Assembly: GCF_000820125.1 (NCBI RefSeq)
Contig: NZ_CDBY01000005.1
Location: forward strand, 1-37,182
DNA length: 37,182 nucleotides
Source of the DNA: Aeromonas simiae
Lineage (GTDB): Bacteria; Pseudomonadota; Gammaproteobacteria; Enterobacterales; Aeromonadaceae
Direction: 5' to 3'
The notes beneath the pieces were generated by a model, which made no database searches, was not told the DNA's origin, and saw only the letters and a program-made list of their open reading frames with translations. Of this stretch, positions 1-8,056 are shown one piece after another (position 1 is the first letter of the stretch; the number at the start of each line of letters is the position of its first letter). Position numbers and translations under genes: made by a program.

Positions 1-3
1 CGC

Positions 4-31
4 ATTATAGGGAGCCGGCGCGCCATGACAA
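4..31 (-). promoter_or_regulatory. rRNA-operon P1-type promoter facing left, out of the window
   Basis: On the minus strand there is a -35 TTGTCA (26-31), a 16-bp spacer and a perfect -10 TATAAT (4-9). The -10 is preceded by CTCCC and followed by a GC-rich discriminator starting GCG. TTGTCA, the 16-bp spacer and CTCCCTATAATGCG match the core of the E. coli rrn P1 promoters as I recall them. An AT-rich stretch lies further upstream (about 41-60), but G-rich sequence directly abuts the -35, so the proximal UP half is poor. E. coli yrdA also lies next to an rrn operon. The rRNA genes themselves are outside the window. Confidence 0.8.
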
Positions 32-107
32 CCCCTCCCCAGCAATAAAATTGCAAAAATCTGCTTTTACCTAGTTATTCATATCCAAACACAGCTTTTA
101 TACAAAC

Positions 108-116
108 TTATCCACA
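108..116 (+). promoter_or_regulatory. DnaA box (perfect 9-mer)
   Basis: TTATCCACA, the strongest-affinity DnaA box consensus, sits in the AT-rich spacer between the leftward rrn-type promoter and yrdA. It is single, with no cluster of boxes or AT-rich 13-mers around it, so it is more likely a regulatory or titration site than part of an origin. Confidence 0.6.
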
Positions 117-167
117 ACCTTATGGTTTCGGCTGTTAAAATAGGTTCACTTGGCAGGAGGAAACGAG

Positions 168-716
168 ATGACTTGGCAACTGAGAAGCTACAAGGGAAAG
201 CGCCCGGTTCTGGGGCAACGGGTCTATATCGACCCTTGTGCCACCCTGGTCGGTGACATCATTTTGGGAGATGACGTGGGGATCTGGCCCATGGTGGCCG
301 CGCGTGGCGATGTGAATGTCATCCGCATCGGCTCCCGCAGCAATATTCAGGACGGTGCCGTCCTGCATTTGACCCGCAAGAGTGTTGATAACCCGCAAGG
401 GCATCCCCTCATCATCGGCGAGGATGTGACTGTCGGCCACAAGGCGATGCTGCACGGCTGCACGATCGGCAACCGGGTGCTGGTCGGGATGGGCGCCATT
501 TTACTTGATGGGGCCATAGTGGAGGACGATGTCATGATCGGGGCCGGAACCCTGGTGCCGCCGGGTAAACGGCTGCTCTCCGGCCACCTCTATATGGGCA
601 ACCCGATGCGTCAGGCGCGCCCGCTGAATGAAAATGAGATCGCCTTCCTCAAGCAGTCAGCCGACAACTATGTCCTGCTCAAGGACGAATACCTGGCCGA
701 GCAGGCGACCCCCTGA
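168..716 (+). CDS. yrdA: Gamma-class carbonic anhydrase family protein (YrdA-like)
   Basis: A 182-aa protein of the left-handed beta-helix hexapeptide-repeat fold. Repeated [IV]-G-x-x-x-x turns run from about residue 20 to 145. Three histidines at the expected zinc positions are visible: the H in GAVLHLT and the two in VTVGHKAMLHG. Homologues form trimers with metal at subunit interfaces. Some hydrate CO2, but for E. coli YrdA a physiological activity is not firmly established. I chose ATG 168 because a strong AGGAGG lies 7 bases upstream; an upstream in-frame TTG at 150 would place the ribosome site inside the gene. A perfect hairpin terminator follows the stop. Monocistronic and divergent from the rrn-type promoter. 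Confidence 0.92.
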   Translation: MTWQLRSYKGKRPVLGQRVYIDPCATLVGDIILGDDVGIWPMVAARGDVNVIRIGSRSNIQDGAVLHLTRKSVDNPQGHPLIIGEDVTVGHKAMLHGCTIGNRVLVGMGAILLDGAIVEDDVMIGAGTLVPPGKRLLSGHLYMGNPMRQARPLNENEIAFLKQSADNYVLLKDEYLAEQATP

Positions 717-722
717 ATAGAC

Positions 723-750
723 AGAGCCCGGCAACGCCGGGCTCTCTTCA
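723..750 (+). terminator. Rho-independent terminator after yrdA
   Basis: A perfect 10-bp stem (723-732 with 736-745) closes a 3-nt AAC loop and is followed by a T-rich run. It lies between the convergent yrdA and polA genes and starts 6 bases after the yrdA stop. Confidence 0.8.
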
Positions 751-784
751 TCTATATAAGGAGGAGTTGTGATGGTGACGAGCC

Positions 785-3517
785 TTAGTGGGCCTGATCC
801 CAGTTGTCACCCGTCCCCGCCTCGACCACCAGCGGAACATGCAGCTCAGCCGCAGCCGACATCATGCTCTTGATGGTCGGTACCAGCGCCGCCACCCGCT
901 CTTCACGGATCTCGAATACCAGTTCATCGTGCACCTGCATCAACATGCGGATGTCATCCTCGCCCTCGGTCTGGATCCAATCGTCCACCGTAATCATGGC
1001 TCGCTTGATGATATCCGCCGCCGTCCCCTGCATAGGAGCGTTGATGGCGGCACGCTCGGCGGCCTTACGCAGGCCGGCGTTGCGGGATTTGATCTCCGGC
1101 AGGTAGAGGCGACGGCCAAACAGGGTTTCGACATAGCCCTGAGCCTCGGCCTGCTGGCGGGTGCGCTCCATATACTCGAGCACCCCAGGGTAGCGCTCGA
1201 AATAGAGATCCATGTACTTCTGCGCCTCGGCACGACCGATGCCGAGCTGCTTGGCCAGACCGAAGGCGCTCATGCCATAAATCAGGCCGAAGTTGATCGC
1301 CTTGGCGCTGCGGCGCATGTCGCTGGTCACGGCGGCCAGCTCAACCCCAAACACTTCGGCGGCCGTGGCGCGGTGGATATCCTTACCTTCGGCAAAGGCG
1401 GCCAGCAACCCCTTGTCGCCGGAGAGGTGCGCCATGATGCGCAGCTCGATCTGGGAGTAGTCGGCCGCCACCAGCTTGAAGCCGGGGCTGGGCACAAAGG
1501 CCTGACGAATGCGGCGCCCCTGCTCGTTGCGCACCGGGATGTTTTGCAGGTTGGGGTCCGATGAAGAGAGGCGCCCGGTCGCCGCCACCGCCTGGTGATA
1601 GGAGGTGTGTACCCGGCCGGTCTGCGGCTTGATCATCAGCGGCAGCTTGTCGGTATAGGTCGACTTCAGCTTGGCCAACCCACGGTGTTCCATCAGCAGG
1701 CGCGGCAGTTCATAGGTTTCTGCCAGCTCGGCCAGCACCTCCTCGGCGGTGGAGGGGGCCCCCTTGGGCGTTTTCTTGATGACCGGCAGCCCCAGCTTGG
1801 TAAAGAGGATCTCACCCAGCTGCTTGGGGGAGCCCAGATTGAACTCTTCACCGGCCAGAGCGTGCACCTCCTGCTCCAGTTCACGCAGACGCGTCTCGAT
1901 CTCCTGACTCTGCTGATGCAACAGCTTGGGCTCGATCGGGGTGCCCAGTCGCTCCATCCTTGCAAGCACGCTAAGCAGCGGCATCTCGATGTCTCGGAAC
2001 ACGCCCGCCAGACGCTCCACCGCGCTCAGCTGTGTCCACAAGGCATGGTGCAGGCGCAGGGTGATGTCGGCATCTTCCGCCGCGTAGGGGGCGGCCTGTT
2101 CCAACTCAATCTGGTTGAAGGTCAACTGCTTGACCCCTTTACCGGCGATCGACTCGAACGTGATGGTCTCCACCCCCAGATACTTCTGGGCCAGGGTATC
2201 CATATCGTGGCGACTGCCGGTGGAGTTGAGCACGTAGGACTCGAGCATGGTGTCATAGGCGATGCCACGCAGCTCGATGCCATGATTGAGCAGCACGTTG
2301 CGATCGTACTTGAGATTCTGCCCCACCTTGCGCTGAGTCGCGTCTTCCAACAGCGGCTTGAGTTTGCCGAGCACCAGCTCTTCGCTCAGTTGAACCGGCG
2401 CCCCCAAGTAGTCGTGGCCGAACGGCACATAGGCCGCTTTGCCCGGTTCGATGGCGAACGATACGCCGACGATGCGCGCCTCCATGTAATCCAGGCTGGT
2501 CGTCTCAGTGTCGAAGGCAAACAGCTCGGCCCCCTTCAGGCGTTCAATCCAGCCATCCAGCTCGGCCTCGTCCAGCACACAGGCGTATTCGGTCTCGATG
2601 GCCGGCGCCGCCGGCTCGGCCTCTGCCTCCTCGGCATTGCCGCCCTCTTCCAGCTCCTTGATGAGATTGCGGAACTCATATTCTCGATAAACATCGAGCA
2701 GGCTCTCTTTATCCACCGGCGCCAGTTCGAGCTGCTCAATGGCCACCGCCAGCTCCACGTCGGTCTTGATGGTGGCCAGGGTATAGGAGAGGCGCACCAT
2801 CGCCTCCTGCTCGCGGAACTTATCGGCAAAGGTCTTGGAGCCGCGAAAACCGAGCGCGGCCACCTTGTCCAGGTTGGCGGCGATCGCGTCGATGCCACCG
2901 ATCCCCTGCAACAGAGCCAGGGCGGTCTTCTCACCCACTCCGGGCATGCCCGGAATGTTGTCCACCTTGTCCCCCATCAGCGCCAGGTAGTCGATGATGA
3001 GTTCAGGCGGTACACCGAACTTTTCGACAACACCGTCACGGTCGGTCACCTGATCCTTCATGGTGTCGATCAGGGTCACATGATCCGACACCAGTTGGGC
3101 CATATCCTTATCCCCGGTGCTGATGAGTACCGGCAGCTGTTTCTCGGTGGCTTCCCGCGCCAGGGTGCCGATGACGTCGTCCGCCTCGACCCCTTCGATA
3201 ATGAGCAGCGGCAACCCCATGGCTCGGATGATGCGATGAATCGGTTCAACCTGACTGCGCAGATCGTCCGGCATCGGCGGACGGTGGGCCTTGTAATCGG
3301 CATAGAGATCATTGCGGAAAGTCTTGCCCTTGGCATCAAACACCACGGCCACATGGCTCTCTGGATACTGCTTGAGCAGGCTGCGCAGCATGTTAGTCAT
3401 CACCCGCACGGCGCCGCTAGGCATGCCGGAGGAGGTGCGCAGATCGGCCTGCTGGGAGGCAAAGAAGGCCCGATAGAGATAGGAAGAACCATCAACCAGA
3501 ATGAGGGGGTGAGCCAT
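785..3517 (-). CDS. polA: DNA polymerase I
   Basis: A 910-aa enzyme with the three expected parts. The N-terminal 5'-3' exonuclease spans about residues 1-290 ([15 protein letters not shown] start, helix-hairpin-helix [10 protein letters not shown]). The 3'-5' proofreading domain begins near residue 330 and is intact, with DTETTSLD. The polymerase domain carries motif A ([13 protein letters not shown]), the O-helix [20 protein letters not shown] and motif C (QVHDELVFE). It fills Okazaki-fragment and repair gaps and removes RNA primers. Length is close to the 928 aa of the E. coli enzyme. ATG 3517 has AGGA about 8 bases upstream. The gene is alone on the minus strand. A perfect DnaA box lies about 95 bp upstream. 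Confidence 0.98.
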   Translation of the reverse strand: MAHPLILVDGSSYLYRAFFASQQADLRTSSGMPSGAVRVMTNMLRSLLKQYPESHVAVVFDAKGKTFRNDLYADYKAHRPPMPDDLRSQVEPIHRIIRAMGLPLLIIEGVEADDVIGTLAREATEKQLPVLISTGDKDMAQLVSDHVTLIDTMKDQVTDRDGVVEKFGVPPELIIDYLALMGDKVDNIPGMPGVGEKTALALLQGIGGIDAIAANLDKVAALGFRGSKTFADKFREQEAMVRLSYTLATIKTDVELAVAIEQLELAPVDKESLLDVYREYEFRNLIKELEEGGNAEEAEAEPAAPAIETEYACVLDEAELDGWIERLKGAELFAFDTETTSLDYMEARIVGVSFAIEPGKAAYVPFGHDYLGAPVQLSEELVLGKLKPLLEDATQRKVGQNLKYDRNVLLNHGIELRGIAYDTMLESYVLNSTGSRHDMDTLAQKYLGVETITFESIAGKGVKQLTFNQIELEQAAPYAAEDADITLRLHHALWTQLSAVERLAGVFRDIEMPLLSVLARMERLGTPIEPKLLHQQSQEIETRLRELEQEVHALAGEEFNLGSPKQLGEILFTKLGLPVIKKTPKGAPSTAEEVLAELAETYELPRLLMEHRGLAKLKSTYTDKLPLMIKPQTGRVHTSYHQAVAATGRLSSSDPNLQNIPVRNEQGRRIRQAFVPSPGFKLVAADYSQIELRIMAHLSGDKGLLAAFAEGKDIHRATAAEVFGVELAAVTSDMRRSAKAINFGLIYGMSAFGLAKQLGIGRAEAQKYMDLYFERYPGVLEYMERTRQQAEAQGYVETLFGRRLYLPEIKSRNAGLRKAAERAAINAPMQGTAADIIKRAMITVDDWIQTEGEDDIRMLMQVHDELVFEIREERVAALVPTIKSMMSAAAELHVPLVVEAGTGDNWDQAH

Positions 3518-3610
3518 GGGGGAGTCCTGAATTCACGAAAACAGCGGGTAGGATGCCACAGGGTGCGGGCATGACCAAGGTGGGGATCCGGCGAAAGGAT
3601 CGTCTCATCC

Positions 3611-3619
3611 TGTGGATAA
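3611..3619 (-). promoter_or_regulatory. DnaA box upstream of polA
   Basis: A perfect TTATCCACA on the minus strand, about 95 bp before the polA start, overlapping a TTGACC (possible -35) just upstream. In E. coli DnaA is reported to stimulate polA expression through a DnaA box, so this may be a conserved replication-linked control. The exact polA promoter is not clear: no good -10 at 17 bp was seen. Confidence 0.6.
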
Positions 3620-3666
3620 CTCTGTGGTCAAAAATGGCAATGCCGCCACACATCGGTGGCAAAGCT

Positions 3667-3695
3667 GTGACAAACATACAAAATCAAATTAAAAT
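3667..3695 (+). promoter_or_regulatory. Predicted sigma-70 promoter for elbB
   Basis: GTGACA (3667-3672), a 17-bp spacer and TAAAAT (3690-3695), each hexamer one mismatch from consensus. Predicted start is near 3702, giving a leader of about 200 nt before elbB. The rest of the 3518-3905 gap holds small inverted repeats (CATTCT/AGAATG at 3731-3752, AAGGATCCTT near 3812) but no convincing gene. An in-frame upstream extension from about 3723 lacks a ribosome site and family similarity. Confidence 0.55.
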
Positions 3696-3905
3696 CATAT
3701 AGTTGCATTATGACAACAGCTTATGGACGCACATTCTATCCTGATGGAGAATGTGGACAAAATATCACAACTGAAACCGGGTGAGATCAAGCGAGTAACG
3801 ATCCTAGCACAAGGATCCTTGCCCGCCAGACGACCGCCCGAGCCATGCAGGCGACATTGCCGCGATGGCAGCAACCTCACACTTTTGGCAAACAAGGAGC
3901 CTGAA

Positions 3906-4559
3906 ATGAAAAAAGTGGCAGTGATCTTGAGTGGTTGCGGCGTGTTTGATGGCGCCGAGATCCACGAAGCCGTCATCAGCCTGCTGGCGCTCTCCCGCCT
4001 GGGTGCAGACTACCACTGCTTCGCCCCTGACATCCCCCAGCACCATGTTATCAACCACCTGACCGGGCAAGTCAGCGAAGGAGAGACGCGCAACGTGCTA
4101 GTCGAGGCCGCCCGCATCAGCCGCGGCCAGATCCGCGACGTGAAGGAGCTCGATGCCGCCGACTTTGATGCCCTGCTGCTGCCCGGTGGCTTTGGTGCCG
4201 CCAAAAACCTGTGTGACTTCGCCTTCACGGGAGCCAAGACCCACCTACAGCCGGATGTGCTGCGCGCCTGCCAGAGCTTCGCTGTGGCCGGCAAACCCGC
4301 GGCCTATCTGTGCATCGCGCCGGTCATGATCCCGCTGATCTATGGTGAAGGCACGCTGGTCACCATCGGGGATGATCAGGAGACGGCCGCTGCCATCGAG
4401 GCCATGGGCGGCGCCCACCTAGCCTGCCCGGTCAATGAATTTGTCGTCGATCAGGAGCGCAAGGTGATCTCCACCCCGGCCTACATGCTGGCCGGCTCTA
4501 TCGCCGAGGCGGCCGAGGGGATCGAGAAAACGATCAAGCAGCTGCTCGTGATGTGCTGA
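3906..4559 (+). CDS. elbB: ElbB-type DJ-1/PfpI superfamily protein (glyoxalase-like, isoprenoid-associated)
   Basis: A 217-aa single-domain protein starting MKKVAVILSGCGVFDGAEIHE, typical of ElbB. It shows the DJ-1/PfpI features: a conserved Glu early (DGAEIHE), LLLPGGFGAAKNL, and a nucleophile-elbow-like cysteine in AYLCIAPVM. The E. coli protein was named for raising lycopene yield and has been assigned weak glyoxalase III activity; its physiological role is not settled. Start ATG 3906 has AAGGAG about 5 bases upstream. The leader is long (about 200 nt). A shared bidirectional terminator separates it from convergent zapB. Confidence 0.92.
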   Translation: MKKVAVILSGCGVFDGAEIHEAVISLLALSRLGADYHCFAPDIPQHHVINHLTGQVSEGETRNVLVEAARISRGQIRDVKELDAADFDALLLPGGFGAAKNLCDFAFTGAKTHLQPDVLRACQSFAVAGKPAAYLCIAPVMIPLIYGEGTLVTIGDDQETAAAIEAMGGAHLACPVNEFVVDQERKVISTPAYMLAGSIAEAAEGIEKTIKQLLVMC

Positions 4560-4572
4560 TCCTCACAAATAC

Positions 4573-4602
4573 AAAGAGGCCGCATGATGCGGCCTCTTTT
4601 GA
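4573..4602. terminator. Bidirectional terminator between elbB and zapB
   Basis: A perfect 12-bp stem (4573-4584 with 4588-4599) and TGA loop. It has an A-run on one side and a T-run on the other, so it can serve both converging genes. Confidence 0.85.
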
Positions 4603-4620
4603 TCGACTCAGCAGCGTGTC

Positions 4621-4830
4621 TTAAACCGACTCACCCATCTGATCCATCTTACCGAGCAGGGCACGCAGACGCTCCTGCCAGGCTTGGTGCTCGTTACGCA
4701 GCTGATGATTCTCTTCCTGCAGCTTGTCGTTCTGCTCTTTGAGCTCGTCCAGCTCCATCTTCAGCAAGGAGATGTTGTCAACGGCGGTCTGGACTTTGGA
4801 TTCAAGTTGTTCAAGGACTTCAAGAGACAT
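4621..4830 (-). CDS. zapB: Cell division protein ZapB
   Basis: A 69-aa, almost wholly coiled-coil protein (heptads throughout, starting [20 protein letters not shown]). ZapB binds ZapA at midcell, stabilises the FtsZ ring and links it to the chromosome terminus through MatP. ATG 4830 is chosen because it gives the family's usual N-terminus and has AGGG 8 bases upstream; an in-frame TTG two codons earlier is possible. Length agrees with the usual 70-80 aa. It has its own unit, about 140 bp after the membrane protein gene that precedes it on the same strand. Confidence 0.93.
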   Translation of the reverse strand: MSLEVLEQLESKVQTAVDNISLLKMELDELKEQNDKLQEENHQLRNEHQAWQERLRALLGKMDQMGESV

Positions 4831-4973
4831 AGTCAATACCCTTCATGTTCAAGTGCGTAGCCCGACGCGGGCCATCCCAAGCGCGTAGGGGGAGCATACC
4901 CTGATGGCGCCGGGTCAAACAAGCCGAAGCCAGACAATTTGCGGCACGCCGCCGGCTAGTGCTCAAATCTGCG

Positions 4974-6257
4974 TCAAATCCCAACGTGCAACCAGGCGTA
5001 CCCGGTGAGCAACAGGCAGCAGACCAGATAGAGCAGGGCCCCGTAACCGAGGTTCCAGCGCAGTAACTGGCCGGCGCCAACTCCGTAACGAGCCGACAGG
5101 GCCAGGTTAGACCCCGACAGCGGGCTGGTGCCGGTTGCCAGCCCCCATCCCAGCAGGAACGTCATGCCAAGCAAGTTGGGGTCCGGGTTAAGCGGCCAGA
5201 TGAGGGGGGCCAACCCCGAGATGCTGATGATGGGATGCACCCCAGGGATGGCCACCAGCAGCATCACCAGCAGCACCAGACTGGCCTCAATGGCGCCGAA
5301 ATGGTTGAAAAGCGGCAGATCCATCCCGCCCAGGCTGAGTACCGACACCGCACTGTTAATCCCCGCAGCCAGTAACCCGGCCCCCAGGAACAACACCAGT
5401 TGGCCACCGATGGCCGGGAAACGCTCGCGCACCTGGCGTTTCAATGCCGCCCCCCGCCCCTGCGGCGGCATGAAAAGCAGGGCCAGCAGCGGCGCCATCA
5501 GGGCGATGATGGCCAGGATAGAGAGCGAGGGCCAGAGCTGTTTGACCAGCAATACCGCGATGGCCAGCGCCACCGGCAGAGCCAGAGAGCGGGCATGCAG
5601 GGGAAAACCGCTGAACCCCTCCATACCGAGCCGCTCCACCTGCCACGCCGTGATCCCCATCGCCGCCAGCGCCCCGAGAATACCGAAGGGCAAGATGGCG
5701 GAGAGAGTCAGCCCGGGGGCATAGGTGAGTGCGACCGCCATGGCGACGAAGAAGGGGGACCAGAAGGCGGCCACGTTGAAGATGCGGCTCAGCACCATGA
5801 CCTGGCGCCGCTCCAGGGTTCCCCCCCGCTCCAACCGGTCACCAATGATGAAGAGCACCGAGAGATTGATCACGGCGCCGAGCAGGTTGAGGCTGGCCAT
5901 GGTGCTCCACAGCCCCTTGCGCCCCGACCAGGCCTCGCTACCGGCGGCCAGGCCACCGCTCGCCAGATTGAGCGTGCTGACGGCGGCAAACATGGTGAGC
6001 ATGTTGATATTGGGCAGTAGCCACTGCGCCGCCTTGAAACTGGCCCCCTGGCTCCAGGCAAACAGCCCCAGCAACAGGGCCGCACCATACAAGGCCAGCG
6101 CCTGCCGGCGAGCGGCGCCCACCAGATAGGGCCAGGTCAGCAGCGATGCCCCCCAGGCGGCCAGTGCCGCTGGCCACACCGAGGCACCAAGATAGAGGGC
6201 CAGCAAATTGAGCAGCCACATCGCTAGGATGAGATACCCCGACCAACGCTTGGCCAT
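4974..6257 (-). CDS. Polytopic membrane protein, resembling ion-transporter superfamily permeases
   Basis: A 427-aa, very hydrophobic protein with roughly 11-12 membrane segments arranged as two halves. The segment near residues 345-395 (HPIISISGLAPLIWPLNPDP followed by a glycine-rich ATGTSPLSGSNLA stretch) looks like the re-entrant regions of ArsB/NhaD/DASS-type ion transporters, but I do not recognise the exact family or substrate. CGGAG precedes ATG 6257. It begins only 16 bases after cysE and is almost certainly the third gene of the fieF-cysE operon. That context hints at metal, sulfur-anion or amino-acid transport. The function is inferred only from topology and context. Confidence 0.7.
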   Translation of the reverse strand: MAKRWSGYLILAMWLLNLLALYLGASVWPAALAAWGASLLTWPYLVGAARRQALALYGAALLLGLFAWSQGASFKAAQWLLPNINMLTMFAAVSTLNLASGGLAAGSEAWSGRKGLWSTMASLNLLGAVINLSVLFIIGDRLERGGTLERRQVMVLSRIFNVAAFWSPFFVAMAVALTYAPGLTLSAILPFGILGALAAMGITAWQVERLGMEGFSGFPLHARSLALPVALAIAVLLVKQLWPSLSILAIIALMAPLLALLFMPPQGRGAALKRQVRERFPAIGGQLVLFLGAGLLAAGINSAVSVLSLGGMDLPLFNHFGAIEASLVLLVMLLVAIPGVHPIISISGLAPLIWPLNPDPNLLGMTFLLGWGLATGTSPLSGSNLALSARYGVGAGQLLRWNLGYGALLYLVCCLLLTGYAWLHVGI

Positions 6258-6273
6258 GCAGACTCCGAAGGGG

Positions 6274-7053
6274 TCAGATACCCTGGTTCATGTCGAGAGA
6301 AGGCTTGTCACAGCCGGGATGGCCAACGATTTTGGCCGGAACACCCGCCACCGTGGTATGCGGAGGGACGGGCCCGATCACCACGCTACCGGCGCCGATC
6401 TTGGCTCCCTGCCCCACTTCGATGTTGCCGAGCACCTTGGCCCCAGCACCGATCATCACCCCTTCACGGATCTTGGGATGGCGGTCGCCCCCCTCCTTGC
6501 CGGTGCCCCCCAGCGTCACGCTTTGCAGGATCGACACATCATTCTCGATGACGGCGGTCTCTCCCACCACGATGCCGGTGGCATGGTCGAACATGATGCC
6601 CTTGCCGATACGGGCCGCCGGATGCACATCGACACCAAACACCACCGATATCTGGTTTTGCAGGTAGAGCGCCAACGGCTTGCGCCCCTGGCGCCACAGC
6701 CAGTTGGCCACCCGGTAACCTTGCAGGGCATGGAACCCCTTGAGATAGAGCAGCGGCGTAGAGAACCATTCAACGGCCGGGTCCCGCTCCTGCACCGCAC
6801 AGATATCGGCAGAGACGATGGCAAGCAGCTCAGGCTCACTGGCGAAGGCCTGCTCGATGATCTCACGCAGGCTGATGGCCGGCATGGTGGCGCTGTCGAG
6901 CTTGTTGGCAAGCTGGAAGCTCAGAGCACTGCCCAAGTTACGGTGATTGAGAATGGTGGAGTGAAAAAAACTGGCCAGCATGGGCTCGGCGGCCGCCATC
7001 TGGGCGGCCTCCTGCCGGATCTTGTGCCAGGTTTGGGCAACGAGGTCGTCCAT
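6274..7053 (-). CDS. cysE: Serine O-acetyltransferase
   Basis: A 259-aa enzyme that makes O-acetylserine from serine and acetyl-CoA, the first step of cysteine synthesis. The alpha-helical N-terminal domain (EPMLASFFHSTILNHRNLGSALS) is followed by a left-handed beta-helix from about residue 140. That part holds the catalytic DHATGIVVGETAVIE and GGTGKEGGDRHP motifs. The protein ends in isoleucine (MNQGI), the C-terminal residue that inserts into the CysK active site to form cysteine synthase, so complex formation is probably kept. It is somewhat shorter than E. coli CysE (273 aa) at the tail. Second gene of an operon, 8 bases after fieF. Confidence 0.95.
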   Translation of the reverse strand: MDDLVAQTWHKIRQEAAQMAAAEPMLASFFHSTILNHRNLGSALSFQLANKLDSATMPAISLREIIEQAFASEPELLAIVSADICAVQERDPAVEWFSTPLLYLKGFHALQGYRVANWLWRQGRKPLALYLQNQISVVFGVDVHPAARIGKGIMFDHATGIVVGETAVIENDVSILQSVTLGGTGKEGGDRHPKIREGVMIGAGAKVLGNIEVGQGAKIGAGSVVIGPVPPHTTVAGVPAKIVGHPGCDKPSLDMNQGI

Positions 7054-7061
7054 GTTCCTGC

Positions 7062-7973
7062 CTATGATGGTTGTGGACCCGATGAAGCCGCTTCTTTGCT
7101 CACGACCGACATGGGGTCCATATGAATAATGACATCGGTGCGCTCGAAGCTGCGAAGTAGTGCTGCCTCCGCCTCGTCGGCGATACGGTGCGCCTCCACC
7201 AGGGGCAGGCGGTCATCGAGTTCCAGGTGCAATTGGATGAAGCGGGTCGGGCCGGACTGGCGGGTTCGCAGATCATGCACCCCGTGCACCCCCTCGACCT
7301 GGCAGCAAAGCTCCATTATTCGCTGTTGCACCTCGACAGGCAACTGGCGATCCAGCAATGCCTGCACCGACTCCCAGCCAATGTGCACCGCTCCCCACAA
7401 CAGCATCAATCCGATGGCGATGGCAAAGGCGCCGTCGGCCCAGTACCAGCCCTGTCCTGCCAGCACCAGCGCCAGCAACACCCCGCCATTGAGCAACAGA
7501 TCCGAGCGATAGTGCAGCATGTCGGCCTTGACCGCCACACTGCCGGTGCGGTGGATGACGAAGCTCTGGAAGGTGACCAGCAGCAGGGTCAACACCATGG
7601 AGCCGCCACTGACCCAGAGACCGGCCTCAAGGCGAGGCAGTGGGCCCGGTTGCAGCAGGGAGGAGATCCCGTGCATCACCAGCAGGAAGGCGGAGCCAGA
7701 GATAAACGCCGCCTGGATGAGCCCAGCCAACGACTCGGCCTTACCATGGCCGAAGCGGTGCTCATCATCTGCGGGTGCAAGGGCATAGCGGATCGCCAGT
7801 AGATTGATGACCGACGCGCTGACATCCATGAAAGAATCGGTCAGGGAGGCCAGCAGGCTGGCCGAGTCGGTCATCAGCCAGGCGATCAGCTTACCGATGA
7901 TGAGCAGGGTCGCGGTCGTGATGGCCGCCACACCGGCCAGGGTCACCAGCCGGGAATAGTTGTCATGGCTCAA
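7062..7973 (-). CDS. fieF: Cation-efflux pump of the CDF family (FieF-like)
   Basis: A 303-aa inner-membrane exporter of divalent metal (Fe/Zn) driven by proton exchange. Six membrane segments occupy about residues 1-205. The metal site residues DSFMD (segment 2) and HRFGHGKAE (cytosolic loop) are present, as is a cytoplasmic C-terminal domain with the histidine-rich HGVHDLR and HLELDD patches. The start is ATG 7973, with the polypurine GAAAG/GAGG stretch just upstream. First gene of a leftward operon with cysE and a permease. It diverges from cpxR across only 83 bp. In E. coli fieF also lies next to the cpx locus, but there cpxP stands between them. Confidence 0.94.
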   Translation of the reverse strand: MSHDNYSRLVTLAGVAAITTATLLIIGKLIAWLMTDSASLLASLTDSFMDVSASVINLLAIRYALAPADDEHRFGHGKAESLAGLIQAAFISGSAFLLVMHGISSLLQPGPLPRLEAGLWVSGGSMVLTLLLVTFQSFVIHRTGSVAVKADMLHYRSDLLLNGGVLLALVLAGQGWYWADGAFAIAIGLMLLWGAVHIGWESVQALLDRQLPVEVQQRIMELCCQVEGVHGVHDLRTRQSGPTRFIQLHLELDDRLPLVEAHRIADEAEAALLRSFERTDVIIHMDPMSVVSKEAASSGPQPS

Positions 7974-8056
7974 AGCCGCTTTCCTCCTGAAAGTAAATGC
8001 ATATTATACCCGCATGGAAGGCCACTTTAAGCGGCCAAATTGCTCTGGACGCTCTC

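Noticed and set aside
717-784. Spot 42 (spf) RNA next to polA
   Set aside because: The space downstream of polA is only 68 bp and holds just the shared terminator; the upstream region shows none of the conserved Spot 42 5' sequence.
1595-3574. 659-aa open frame antisense to polA
   Set aside because: polA on the other strand has every expected motif; long antisense frames are common in GC-rich genes and this one lacks a ribosome site and family motifs.
108-3619. Chromosomal origin suggested by two perfect DnaA boxes
   Set aside because: The boxes are 3.5 kb apart, single, and lack neighbouring boxes, AT-rich unwinding repeats and dnaA/mnmG context.
7993-8007. Full Cpx box between fieF and cpxR
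   Set aside because: One GTAAA half-site is present, but the second half 5 bp away reads ATTAT.
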